Shown: positions 33,347-45,287, counted from the first letter of the stretch. The stretch: DNA of 64,000 nt from Eleusine coracana subsp. coracana (GCA_032690845.1 CM064425.1:36792240-36856239), one strand, 5' to 3'. The notes: generated by a model from the letters alone, not told the origin. Made by a program: numbers and translations.

Positions 33347-34580
33347 GTGAAGAGGATGGATGGCGTGGATGGTACTTTGCTATCCATCAGAGTCAATATA
33401 TGTGTAGAACTAGGCATTGTGTACGTATCATGTGCTACTGGAGATCTGGCTTGTAAATATTGATGTTTGGATCTCGTTTTATCATTTTCAATGATGTTGC
33501 GTGTCACGTAAAAATGATGACCAGATACTTATTGAAGTCTAAGTATGCTTCACTATGGTCTGTATAAGATCTCGGTTTTGGTCATTTAGTATCTTTCCTC
33601 CACAAATGTTTGTCGCTGGTTATGATTGGTGAAGTATATAAATATGTGCTTTGGTTCATTGTATTGTTCTGAACCAATCATGCATCTGCATCTGTTGATT
33701 TTTTTAATATATATATAAATGCTGATCTGATGTTCCATTGAATTTCTTTGGAATTTTGATTGCACACCATGATGATTTTGTTTTGTGCATTTGTGTTCTA
33801 GTTCTAATGTTGATATCATTAACTTCGGAAACTCAAATGTATCAACCAAGCTACCCATATTTGTGTGAAGAAAGACTCAGAGTTGTGGGTATTATATTTA
33901 TGCCTAATTATTTTTTTAGAAGACAATGTTCATGTTGATAGCGGTGACTTTGTAAATCTCAGAGGTTGCTTGGTCTTTTGAAGGTCCTCTTACTCATATC
34001 GTAGGGTGCCTATTTTTTTTTATGTTTTTTTCTTCTTAATGAAAAACCACCTAGCTTATTCTAGATTGGATCTCTTTTCTTAAAATACTTTGTCAAATAA
34101 TTTATACTAGAATTTGTATTAGTATTAATTTTTTTATAGGATTATATGTGATAGTAGAAGGGATTAAACATGTTAATATATAGATTATAAAAACTTATTT
34201 TTTGTAAATCGTCCAATTTTGATCTAAAAATGTTACTTCGACTAGAAGTTTTTTTTATTGAAAATTAGCAAGCCCTTATGTAACTTTATGTGCTTTGCAC
34301 TTTTAGAAAACAATTACTATCTCAAAACATCTCCAAAAGCTCTTGTATATGGGTTTGTATATGTAAATATAGAAAAAAAGCAAAAACAAATCAAGTAGCT
34401 CGCCATCCAAGCTCCACCGCTAGGCAAATTTGCCGAAGCGTGGTCGCTCGCCATTCTCCTCGCGCGCGCATGTGCATCGTTCCCGCCCGCGGATTTTACC
34501 CCCCATGCTTTGTCATTGCTCCCGCGCGCCAAACGATAAACAAACAACAATTCAGATTGGATTAAAGAATTCTAATCACA
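33347..34580 (+). other. ATG101 3' flank, no other gene seen
   Basis: Probably includes the 3' untranslated region in its first few hundred bases. The rest is AT-rich with a TA run near 33707-33717 and no supported coding frame. A GC-rich patch at 34400-34520 has no recognised motif. Confidence 0.5.
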
Positions 34581-34698
34581 ACACTAATTGTCGGCAACAA
34601 GCCACTAATTATCAGTAGAGATGGAGGCTCTAGTACCGAACACTAATTGCCGGCAACAAGCCACTAATTATCGATAGAGATGGAGGCTCTAGTACCGA
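34581..34698. repeat. Two tandem 59-bp units
   Basis: The units 34581-34639 and 34640-34698 both begin ACACTAATTG and end TAGTACCGA. They differ at only a few positions. Simple recent tandem duplication. Confidence 0.9.
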
Positions 34699-36660
34699 AT
34701 CAAGGCAGCCCTAACTTAGGGCCTATTTGGCATAACTTTGCTCCACCTCAGAGTAACTCTGTTCAAAATCTCTAAGGTGGGACAACTCTATTGTGGAGCT
34801 GAAGTTGTTTTTCAGAATGTTTGGCTAGGAGGTTGTGACTAGCTCCAGAATAATTGGTTTGGAGGGTGAAAAGACTTTATTGTCTTTTAAGTACGAATGT
34901 ATTATTAATAATAATTTAACTATTAGCAAAATACTCATGCATTGCTACGGGTGTTTTGAAGATGACATACTTATGCAAATTCTCGTAGCGACTAATTTTT
35001 TTTGTGATATATAACATAAATGATCAAATTATAGAGTCGAGTGGTCGAAACATTGAATTGCTGAATCATGAAGTTTATGAAGTATATGTAATCATTTAGA
35101 TTATTATCGTTAACTTTATGTGCTCTGTGGACGTGCATGCACTTGTTTAAATACTTTCAGCATATGGATGTTCCGTCATTTATCCATCACGTAATGATAG
35201 CAACCCGCAAGCGTGTAGCTTAATTGATGGAATCGTCGATTTGTTTGTTCTTCGATCATAATAGCTTCCCACGCTACCAAGTGGCCAAGCCAAAAATTTG
35301 TCGGCTGACTAATCAAATAAAGTGACTGTGTGGTTGGATGCTTCCTCGAGTTGCTTGCTGGCCGAATCATCCGATGTCTGAGTTCATCTGATTCTTATTG
35401 ACGAGCAGGTTATACAAAATACGATATCTGATGTGCCCTATTTTGTATACTTGCCAATAGCCCGCTCGTCGCTCTGTCTTGCACATTGTTGATCATTGAA
35501 TACGATGTTTTCAATGTGAAGGTCCGTGCACTCCTCCGTGACCTCGGACACGCACCAACGCATTCTATGTGGACTCTGAGTGCGACGACAAGATAGTCAT
35601 CAGCATCAGTTCCGCATGCCAAACTTCATGGTGATGTGTCTGCGTCTGTTCTGGGGGCACCTCACCAACATAGTGTTTGTTCAACCATGTAGCTACTTGT
35701 ATTGGATGACTGGAGACGATCAACCAACATGGACTTCAGTCACATTTGTCAGATCCTTGGCTACGTATGTCAGGACATGCACAATCACTTCATTCCTTGG
35801 GCATGAGGGAGGCTCGATATTTTTGTCCATAACCTGAACGTTGTACTCGCCATCAACAATACCATCTTGCCACATGCGTCCTACGCATTATTGGTGACGA
35901 TCTGCTAGAACAGTGTTCACCTTGCCGGTAGCTCCCGGTGTTGGAGCGTGTGTGCTAGAGAAATGGTCATATATCCTATCATCCCTCGTTCGTGGTAGCC
36001 AACATCATCGGTCAGGACACCAATTCATCAGGCAGCAGGAGCTGCTGGTTCGTCTACATGCAATCATCTGAGGACCTCGTGCTCTTTGGCCTCCCGTCGG
36101 ACTCGTGGGTCATATTCTCTCTTGGCATGACGATAATGAAGCTGACAGGAACCATAAAGCGGTGTACAACATGATAAAGTGCAGGAATGTTTCTCTTTTT
36201 TTGTAATTTAGAAAAACAACAGTTAATAAGGACTATGGTATCACCAGACGCCGACTTTTTTTTTTGAACTTAATATGCTACAGTTGCTAACAACAACATC
36301 TATATAGAGTCCTATTTCTATTCTGAAAATGTCTATAGCCTGACTTCGATTGTAGCTAGCCTGCCTGTCCGGTTGTGATTAAACAAAAAAGAAACTTTAT
36401 AGTTCGATTCTGAAAATATCTAGCGTTTTGGTTGTCCATAGTTATGTTTGGAATTTTTTGACGTGGTTGTGGTGTTGTCCATGATGATATTTTGAAAACT
36501 GATTTGGACGGAATCTAATTCGTGAGTAGAAACCGACATGGACACGGAGAGTAGAAACCGACATAGACACAGAACTCCCAACACTAAAGTCAACACCAAA
36601 CTAAACCAACACTAATGACGATCTCACCTAAATTAATAAGGAGTAAAGATTCTTTCGTTA
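34699..36660. other. Intergenic stretch without a recognised gene
   Basis: 34720-34880 resembles the 'CTCCA/ACTCT' class of MITE seen again at 37690 and 38820. 35150-36180 is of coding-like composition with short frames on both strands, none recognised. A 24-bp unit around GAGTAGAAACCGACAT is repeated twice at 36523-36570. No complete gene is supported. Confidence 0.45.
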
Positions 36661-36672
36661 TTAAGATTTCAT

Positions 36673-37425
36673 ATGGAAAGGCAGCCTCTGGTGAGTGTTG
36701 CCAATGCCGAGCTGTGCAAGGAGGTTGGCATCAAGAAGTTCAAGCACATCCGTAACCAGAGCACGCCACCGACAATGCAGTCGTACATGGACGCGCTGGT
36801 GAACAACATTGCAGGCTGCCCGGACCAGGACTGCATCCTCTTTTTCCAGCTCTCTCTGCGGATGGTCATCGACATCATCGGCAAGACGGCCTTCGGCATC
36901 GAGTTCGGCCTGTCGAAGAACACTGAGACTGATGGCAAAGGCGACGACGATGACGTGAGGGAGTTTCTGAAGGAGTACAAGCGGTTCATGGAGTTCATCA
37001 AGATGGATCTGTCTAGCTCACTGTCCACCATCCTGGGGTTGTTCCTCCCCTGCATCTAGACGCCGTGCAAGCGACTGCTCTGGCGCGTCCCTGGCACGAC
37101 CAACCACAAGGTGGACGAGAACGAGCGCCGGATGTGCCGCCGCATCGACGCCATCATCGTCGGTCGACGACGTGAGCGGGCTGCTGCGCTGCAACGCCGC
37201 GAGGACGACGCCCCGCTCGACTTCATCGGGGCACTGCTGGCGTACGAGCACCTCATCATGGGGACCTAGATCATGGCGTTCACGCTGTCATCGGTGTACC
37301 TAGTGTCGTGCCACCCGCGCGTGGAGGAGGAGCTGCTCCGGGAGGTGGACAGCTTTGTGCGGCGGCGTGCGCCGGACACCGAGGAGCTCCACAGCAGGTT
37401 CCCCTACCTCGACAAGCAGGCGTCA
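36673..37425 (+). pseudogene. Cytochrome P450 CYP711A (MAX1-like) fragment
   Basis: One frame with two stops (TAG at 37057-37059 and 37267-37269) reads QPLVSVANAELCKEVGIKKF, TMQSYMDALV, LSLRMVIDIIGKTAFGIEFG, MDLSSSLSTILGLFLP, WRVPGT, then AFTLSSVYLVSCHPRVEEEL and FPYLDK, in the order of CYP711A enzymes. These oxidise carlactone on the route to strigolactones at the endoplasmic reticulum (family knowledge). Missing are the N-terminal anchor, about 45 residues between KFKHIRNQS and TMQSY (in-frame deletion), the AGxxTT residues of helix I (replaced by GT, a stop, IM), and everything after FPYLDK, including ExxR and the haem Cys. It cannot be functional. Family confidence is high, exact subfamily less so. 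Confidence 0.85.
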
Positions 37426-37439
37426 AACGGGGGCGGCTA

Positions 37440-38065
37440 GGGGCGGGCATCGGCCGGGGGCGGGCGAGAGCTGGTGGCGGGCATTGACGGGGGCAGACGT
37501 GAGATCCAGTCGGGGCGTGCGACTCGCTGGGATGGGGAAGGGGATCCACCACCACCACCACCAGGAGGATACAAAAAAAGAAAAAAAATAAGAATTCGCT
37601 TTGTAATCAGTGGCAAAGGTGGATAATTTTACCTCAACTATATGTGGACATACAATTTCACAGCCCAAAAGAGGTACTCCATCAAAATAAACTCGAGCTC
37701 CTCTAACTCTAGAGTTTTAGAACGTGTTTACCACGGCTCCACTTCAAAACTCTAAGAAAGAGCTGTCTGGGAACCAGCCAAACACCCTAACTCATAAACT
37801 CTATGGAGTAGCAGCTCCATCTAGAGTCGGAAGAGTTTAGTTTATTTTAATGGAGTACCTTTTTTCTAACTCCAAAGGCTATAAAGTTATGGAGTTGAGG
37901 TAAAATTACCCACCTTTGCCACTAATTATAGAGCGAAACGTTATTTTTTCTTTTTTTCTCTCCTCTGACCGATCCCCTTCCCCATCCCAGTCGCACGCCC
38001 GAGGGTCGAGGCTGGATCTCAACGCCGCCCCCGGCCGACGCCCGCCCCCGGCTGACGCTCGCCCA
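37440..38065. repeat. About 630-bp imperfect foldback (inverted repeat)
   Basis: The arms 37440-37725 and 37815-38065 are reverse complements with gaps. Paired blocks include GATGGGGAAGGGGATC with GATCCCCTTCCCCATC, GTGGCAAAGGTGG with CCACCTTTGCCAC, AATTTTACCTCAAC with GTTGAGGTAAAATT, and GGTACTCCATCAAAATAAACT with its partner near 37830-37860. The centre is near 37770. The outer arms are GC-rich, the inner AT-rich. It directly adjoins the CYP711A fragment. It could be a foldback transposon or the paired ends of a captured segment. Confidence 0.8.
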
Positions 38066-38819
38066 AGCCGCCCCCCGTCGACGCCCGCCCCCGGGCCTCG
38101 CCCGCCCCGACCGACGCCGACGCCCACCACAGGGCGACGCCCATCGACGGTGATTGCAAGCTCCGGCGCCGGCGCGCCGGCCGCCAACTCCATGCTCCAG
38201 TGCCCCCCTCCCCCTCCCCGGTGACCTGCTCCCTGGTCCGGCTCCTCCCTGCTGGTCGCCGGCCGCCCGACTTCTCCCTGTTGGTTGCTGGCCAGCCGGC
38301 TCCTCCCTGCTCCGGTGCGCAGCCCCACCTATGCACGGCCCCCTCGACGACTGGGTCTACCTAGCACCGGCGAGCAACTCCCTGCTCCAGCGAGGAGCCC
38401 CGGACTCCCTGCTCCGGCTACCGCCTCCTCCCTGCACCCCACTGTCCTTTGCCCTCAGTCCGCCCTGTGTTTGCCTCTGCCTCTGCCCCGCCCTGCTACT
38501 TGAAGCCCGCCGCCACTTGCCGCCAGAATCCCGATGCGTCGCGCCGCCCCATGAGTCCAGGCGTCGACGCGAGTCCTCCGCCCGGTGCAGGCCTTTGCTC
38601 CCGTCCAGCGCCCGATCATGCAGGTCCGAGCATCTGCTCCGTATATCCACAGACGAATGATTTGCTATTACGTTGTGCAATATCAGCAACGAATGTTGAT
38701 TTTCAATTTGAGATAATTTCGTTGCTGTATGGTTAAAATAGATATATTATTTTATTATTTTCAATAACAAATTAGCAAAGATAAGGGGCAGAAATGACAA
38801 TCCATTCTAAAAATCCTCT
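38066..38819. other. GC-rich low-complexity stretch, then AT-rich sequence
   Basis: 38066-38640 is C-rich with imperfect repeats of CTCCCTGCTCC-type words and overlapping frames on both strands without domains. 38640-38819 is AT-rich. I see no gene. Confidence 0.5.
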
Positions 38820-39035
38820 TTTCTGGAGTTGATGGTCATCTCTTTGCCAAACAAATCACTGACCAACTCTAACTCCATACTAGAGCAGCTCTATACTAGA
38901 GTTTTGGAGCGTAACAACTCTAGTATAGAGTGGAGCCATATCAAACAAGTTTTAAGAGTTAGGGTGTTTGGTTGGCTCCAGACAGCTTCTTCTTAGAGTT
39001 TTAGAGTGGAGCCATGGCAAACAGCTTCTTAACTT
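38820..39035. repeat. MITE-like copy related to the foldback core
   Basis: The words GGGTGTTTGGTTGGCTCC, AGAGTTTTAGAGTGGAGCCA and CTCTAGTATAGAG occur here. The reverse complements of the first two occur at 37715-37800. It also has internal short inverted repeats (CTCTATACTAGAG). Probably another copy of the same small element in opposite orientation. Confidence 0.6.
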
Positions 39036-39723
39036 GCATCGGATCAAGTGGACTAACGTCCAGCCGTCCAGGCATCACTCAGCTGGAGTCCAAGTGGACT
39101 CCCGTCTTGACGTCGTTGGAGTCCAACCGACCAGAAGCTGCTTGCGATTTCCTGCGTCCAGACGAGGCGATCGACAACGAGGGTGTTGTTCCGCACTGAG
39201 GCGGCAACACTTCAAATGGAAGATTGGAAAAAATCAATGAGAAAAATGAGTTTTAGCTTACGTGGTTGTTATTAAAATATAGAGAGTGAAGATTACCTAG
39301 TCTTGGTTTTTTAATGTTTTTTATTTATATAAAGAGGTAAAATCTTTAATTTTAGATAACATAATACAAAGACTATTGAAGATGTTCTTAGAGAAACATT
39401 ATATCCTTTACATTAAGCAACCTAAAAGGAATATGGCAACGATTTTCGTGAAGGAGGAACATTCCGCTACACATTAGACAATTGACTCCAACAGACAACT
39501 GTAATAGGTAGCTGGAGGTAAGACTGACAGTTTAGAGATGACATAGTACATGCTTCAGATATCAGAGTTGCATTCATTTCTCACTCTGCCATGTCTAAAC
39601 TTTTTCAGCTCACGTCATGTACACTCCGACCTATGCGTGACTAGCGAATTGACTGTCAATGCCTTCGGTATTTCAAGACATTGCTTAAACTATGAGGAAA
39701 AGAAGGTTTTTGGTTAGCACCCT
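39036..39723. other. Intergenic, nothing recognised
   Basis: A short frame at 39014-39199 has no recognised domain and starts inside the MITE-like copy. The remainder is AT-rich. Confidence 0.4.
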
Positions 39724-40979
39724 TGAAAGGACCGAGTGATCGAGAGGAGGGGAGAAGGGGTGCAGGGTGAATCGGGAAGTTGCTAAATAATATATTAAAT
39801 TCGTCAATTCCTAAAATCGAACACTTAATCAACTCCTATAATAATTTTATTGGTGATCACACTAGCAAGATAATAGTTCTATAAAAAGAACAACAACCTA
39901 ATCATACTAGTGGATCACAAAAGACAATACAACTGTTATGCAAGCTAGTGATAAAGACACGCAAAAGCAAACAACAAGCTAGCAAATGAGCCTCCTCATG
40001 CAAAGCTATAAGATAGAGAACTAGATCATACAAACATAAGTAGCACAATATATACATGGGTAATCAATCAAGCCAAGACAACTCCTATATATGCTAGTGA
40101 TCAAATGCGGAAGCTAAAACACTACTAGCAAGCAAGGAGACGATTCATGCAAGTCTACAAGGTAATTAACACGAGCAAGATAAGCACACAAGCATGAATA
40201 GCAGAGGGTATGTAAATGCAAAAGATAAAGCATCATAGTAAGAAGAGGGTCCAGGAATGCTAATGATTTTTTCCCGAGGTCTCCGAAGGATGGCGTCTTC
40301 CTCTACTTCTTGTTGGACCACTCCCGCCGAAGTACCGATCCCTCCTGCCATCAAGAGGAGTTCTCGTATACGAGCCCACAATCACTCTCGGAGTGAAGAC
40401 ACGGTTGCGTCACCGCTGCCATCAAGACACAAGCTCGCCTCCCTCGAGAACTTGCCGAACTCTTCGAGCCTACACGGGCGCTCACTATCGATGCCCCTTT
40501 CAATGGCGGGCTCAAACCATGTACAATCATGGGATGACCTTCACAACCAATAACAATATGCTCTATTGTCAACACCTAACCGGTCTAGGTTTCATCATAG
40601 ACCAAGAGTAATAACCTAGATCATACCCTCAAGGACACTCTAGCCTTAGATGTGAAAAGATGCTAAACTTACTCTCACTAGCACTCTGAAGATATCCAAT
40701 ATCCTCTCTTAGTGTTCATCTCTTTTTCTCGTGGCTTCCTATTGATGCTCCCAGCAATCCCGGTCAAGAGAGATCTCTAAGACCCTAGCAACGAGTTTAT
40801 ATAGGTTTCCAATCTCAAACTAGTCATTGCTTCATGAAATCAGCTTTCTGAACATACAGACCATACAGTCCGGTCACTGCCTGACCAGACCTTCCGGTCA
40901 CTCCTGGAACGGCTCCTCTAGAGCTGTTGCTTTCTGTCCCCTGCTAATTTCTGCACTGACAGGACCGTCCGGTCAGTAG
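39724..40979 (-). mobile_element. Sirevirus-type LTR, truncated
   Basis: The start TGAAAGGACCGAG with GTGAATCGGG nearby parallels the start of the Sirevirus A LTR (TGAAGGACCGAG and GTGAATGGG). Sequence to its left (GCACCCT) is not a primer-binding site, so it is a 3' or solo LTR. It carries a different palindrome family, with three units near 40859-40976 containing TCCGGTC, paired with GACCAGA or GACAGGA. It meets the ATG101 copy abruptly at 40980. No target duplication is seen. Confidence 0.7.
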
Positions 40980-40980
40980 A

Positions 40981-42697
40981 TTGTCTATTATTCTTAAATT
41001 TCATACCCTAGTCCTTGTAAAATTGAATAGCTTCAGTTTCACATTGAGGCCTAGTTATTGGGTTCATAGATTTTGGAAGGCATCCAACATATAATTTCTT
41101 ATTTGTGAGATATCTCCTCTCTTCCTCTCTACATACTGATGTAATCCTATATGCTAAACATGACTATATTATAGGTATTTTACATACCATATTCTTCCAT
41201 ACAACCCTAAGTCTTGTTCGACCCAAAGATGTTGACTGTGATTTCTTTGACATCACTTATGTGAGTTTCCCCTTGCACGAAAATATGAATTTTATATTTG
41301 GTCAAGACATTTGTTGTTGTTGCACTACAAGTGTCTGAAACTGCTGCATGGTTAATTGACCTAGTTTAAGCGACCTCACTGATCAAGTATGATCTAGGAA
41401 AAGTTATTGTAGTTTCTAAGTTTCTAGCGTACTCAATCAGTCGATCATATGCCTATCTAGTGGTACAGTGTGCATGTCACCCAAAACTTATCTCATTCCG
41501 TGGTTCATAAATTAAAGCCAACATTCTGGATTGACTTTCTTCAGATGCTTAGTTTTTGTCTTCCCAGAAAGCAAAGCTTGTCAAAGGCTTAGCTCATGCT
41601 GTATGGCCACTGATGACCCCGATGCCAAATTGCCTCGTTATTTAGTTCATAAAATCATGTGGCGCATGATTTAATTAGCTAGTCACCCAGCTTACTCGCC
41701 TCTTGTGAGGTGGCCTATTATTTTGTAAAATGGTTTCTGTGTTTTTTCAAGCAGTTGCATGGTAGCATGCACATTCAGCAAAATAGAATATCAAGCTTCA
41801 ATTATTGTGCTACTGGTAAAGCTGAATTTTGTCAAGTTTCAGTTCTAACAGGCAGAGCAGAGAGTTGACTGATAGTAAATGATAAAAAAAAACAGGCAGT
41901 GGCATGCAGGCCTGTGCTCTCATGGGCATGGTTCCCAGCCTCTGTTTCTTTCTTTCACACCGGATGCAGAATGGCAGACGGTCCCAATCATCACCTGTCC
42001 GAGAGAGAGAGAGAGAGTACGCACACATGCTTATCGGGACACGGGACCTCGATCACCTCTGTTGCCCTGCCAGTTGAGAGAGAGAGACAGAGGAGCAGTA
42101 ACGACCATTTACTACCGTCGTTACATCTCGCCAGCATGTGGGCATGGGCAGTAGCTGCAACGGCCCTGATGTTGAGGGCGTGAGCCCCCCTAGGCGGAGA
42201 CCGGAGATGAATTATCGTTGTTGCAAACCTGACCATTCACTCGTAACCTGGCTTTAGTGACATAAGTTCGCTCTATTTTGTGTAAATGATGCACCTTGCA
42301 TGTTCGAGCTAGTATTTTATTTTCTTTATCAGTTCCCCCACAGTGTTGGCCCGATGTACCATCTAGATATTGATTAGCTTTACATTTTTGTTTCATTTAT
42401 GGTCTAGTTTCCTTTTTTCTTCCTTTGGCTATGACTGCATATTTTGTTTCAGTGTTCGACTCTGCTTCTTCTTACTTTTTGTATTGCACTGTGCTTAGGT
42501 ACAATGTGGACTTCCTGAATTAGAAAATGAAGTTGATGAAAAGATTGACCAATTCATTGGTTGGGCAGAGAAGCATCCTAATCGCAGAAGCCAGGTCTGA
42601 AATTATACAACTAGTCATTTGTAAATTCAGTAAATTCTTCTGTAGTTTACTTTTTTCTGATTTTATTTACTGTTCATCCTGAAATATAGGTATGCCT
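40981..42697 (+). pseudogene. Partial duplicate of ATG101 (exons 3 and 4 with introns)
   Basis: It aligns with 30961-32707, from within intron 2 to the first bases of exon 5. The exon 3 equivalent, 41175-41260, encodes ILHTIFFHTTLSLVRPKD and then FFDITY: Arg to Thr and Glu to Asp changes. The exon 4 equivalent, 42499-42594, has Ala to Gly in FIGWAEKHPN. Both keep splice sites, although the exon 3 acceptor tract changed from GCTGCAG to TTATAG. The copied intron 3 is shorter. There is no start codon, and exons 1, 2 and 6-7 are absent. Introns are retained, so this is DNA-level duplication, not retroposition. It is bounded by a truncated LTR on the left and a Del LTR on the right. Confidence 0.93.
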
Positions 42698-43071
42698 ATG
42701 TAACACCATATAATTCAATTTTTGGAGTGTCAATAAAATTTCACTAATTTTTAAAACTTTTTTCAATAGATTAAAATTTAACTTCAACTACTTACAGTGT
42801 TATCATTTTCTTTAGACAAAAATCATATTTTTTAAATTAAATAAATTCATTTATATTATTATTATTACTATTATTATTATTATTTTGGTTACTAGAGTAG
42901 TATGCATTAGGGTTCTTATTATATGAAAATGTATTAAAAAACTCGAGTAGAAATTTGAATTCAAATTAGCAATAAAAAATAGGAAAAAAGAAATAAAAAA
43001 ACAAAAAGAGAACCTGACGTGACTTCCTTGGGCCAATTTTCCTAGCCTTGGCCCAGTTTCCTTCCCACATG

Positions 43072-43588
43072 TATAGATGTCCAATTGGGCCGGGCCAAGC
43101 GGGCGGGCATGAAGCATGATTTTTTGGGTCCGACCTAAGCATGACACGGCCCGATCCAATTCCGTGTCGTGCTAGCCTGACCCATACGTGCGTGCTGTGC
43201 CTGGGCCGAAGGTGCGGCCCAATGGGCGGCACGACACGACACGAAATAGATAATAAATAAATTTTTATTTAATAACCACATATATGTGGGTGTGTACCTG
43301 GGTGGTAAGGCTGTTCTCTCACTTTCTTGAGGTCCTGGTACGATTCTCCTTCTCACACCCCCTTATTTTGCTCTATTTCATGTTAAAATTGGTTACTTGG
43401 GCCAACTGGACTATCCTTGTTACCGGGCTATCGGGCGGACACGACCGTTTGCACTTGGTGTGGCGTGCCGTGGGCCGCCATGACATGAGCCGGAATAAAT
43501 AGCATGTCATGCCGACTCGAAACTAAACATATCGGACTTTTCCGTGCTTGGGCCGGGCAGTACCAGGCGACCTGTTTGGACATCTATA
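43072..43588. mobile_element. Non-autonomous hAT element (517 bp) with perfect 8-bp duplication
   Basis: The terminal inverted repeats TATAGATGTCCAA and TTTGGACATCTATA are flanked by CCCACATG on both sides (43064-43071 and 43589-43596). An 8-bp duplication is the hAT signature. The inside is rich in GGGCCGGGC and CGGCACGACAC words. A segment at 43301-43349 resembles tRNA-derived Pol III promoter boxes (GGTACGATTC near the B box). No transposase. Confidence 0.85.
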
Positions 43589-44442
43589 CCCACATGCCTC
43601 CTGCCTTGGCCCAGGGCGCCAGGCGCAACAGCCCGCAAGCGCACAACCCAGCCCAGCCAGCCACGCCGTCGGCTTCTTCTTCCCCTTGCACGAGTGCCGC
43701 CGCAGGAAAACAGAGGAGCACCACCGCCCAGCCATCGATCCGTCTTCCCATGGGAGTAACTGAAGCCCCGACCATTCAAACGGATGCACTGTCCTCTCCT
43801 CTTCCTAGTCCATCCGTTTTACACATTAATCGTCCACCATGGACCTCAAGTGGTCATCAATGGCGCCACTAGCCATTAAACCTTGAGGAACCCGTTCCTC
43901 TACCTTCCACCGCCTCCCCACCCTTTAAAATAAAGCCTAGATGCCCCTTGTCTGGTACTTCGACGCCCCCTGCTTTTCCCTCTCTCTTATCCAACCACTG
44001 GAGTCCAAGTTTCTGGTCGTTCCCCCTGCTCCATTCGCGTCCAGTCATGCAACTTCGTGTTGGCTTTGGCATTCCCGATGATACACTCAACCAATCGACG
44101 CGAAACTTCACTAGGTTGTGCGACGTGCTTCCCTCTAGAACATATCCAAAAATCAGAGCCAGAGAAGCCCCGAGGCGACGACAATCTGAATTGTCATGGC
44201 CGCAGCTTCCTGTCACATCACAACCTGCGCGCGACAGGGAACTCCTCTACCTCGTCGCAGGAGCCCTTCCCAAGATCTTACCCGATGCCTCAGGAACACG
44301 TTTGGCCCGTCAACTATCGCTTTGCGACCTTGCTCTGTTTCTATCCTATGATCTCCAAGTGAGGTGAGCAAAAATCTAAACTAGTTTTCCATTATTGTGT
44401 TCTACAATGTTTGCAACGTATAGGTTCAAGTTGTAGATCAAT

Positions 44443-44528
44443 TAGTATAGCCAATCAATAGGACGCGCAAGCCAAGTAAGAAGCTTAGTATAGCCAATCA
44501 ATAGGACGCGCAAGCCAAGTAAGAAGCT
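44443..44528. repeat. Two tandem 43-bp units
   Basis: The unit TAGTATAGCCAATCAATAGG...AAGAAGCT is present twice in direct succession without a mismatch, inside the Del-type LTR. Confidence 0.95.
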
Positions 44529-45287
44529 GTTCTGTTTACAGCAGCAGTCGAGATGCCTGCCGGCCTCGCGTTTGTTCCGATGACCCATAGCCTCTATAAA
44601 ACTCAGCACGAACACCCCTTGGCTATCGGTTAAATTCCCTGAGACTTTTCACCCTTAAGACCCTACAAAAGCGCAGCCCCGACCATTTTGTTTTGCAACA
44701 CCAGAGAGCAGCACAGCCGTGCTCCACTTTTTCTAATTCTTGGTCACACCGAGCCCTCACCCCTCCTCTCTTCTGTTCCGGCCTGCCTCCACCCTAAGCC
44801 GATTCCCTCCCTACGGCCTAGCTCGCAGGACGGTCCACCAGCACGCCCTACCCAGCTCTCCAGGCATATAAGCAAAAGGCAAGCCACCCCACAGCCGCTG
44901 ACATGCAGGCTCCACCAGTCACCTCCCACCTGTGGCATGCCACCACCTCACTCCATTCCCACCTCCCCATCACAAAAACTGACCCACCGAGCTGCGAATA
45001 ATTTTTCCGCTTCCCTCCCCCACTCCCATACCTTAGTGGCCTTAATTGCGCACTAGCAAGCAATATTACACATTAATTGCCATGGCGGCCATTGATTTCT
45101 GATGAGCTCCACTTGCGACCGCTCTGCCCTCTGAATCCTATAAAATCTAGTGTGAGTTCCTCCTCGGCTACATTTGCCTTCCCCGACGTTTTTGGCTTCC
45201 CATCCCATGTAGAAACACCTCCCCGGACGTTGTCTTCCCCAGTGAGTTGCACCGTCATGCGTCGTACCTTCTTCCCAGCCACCTCGG

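Noticed and set aside
37280..37668. Minus-strand frames over the P450 relic and foldback
   Set aside because: They are shadows of the GC-rich plus-strand P450 frame and of the low-complexity foldback arm.
43301..43349. A tRNA gene
   Set aside because: Only box-like words are present. I could not build acceptor, D, anticodon and T stems.
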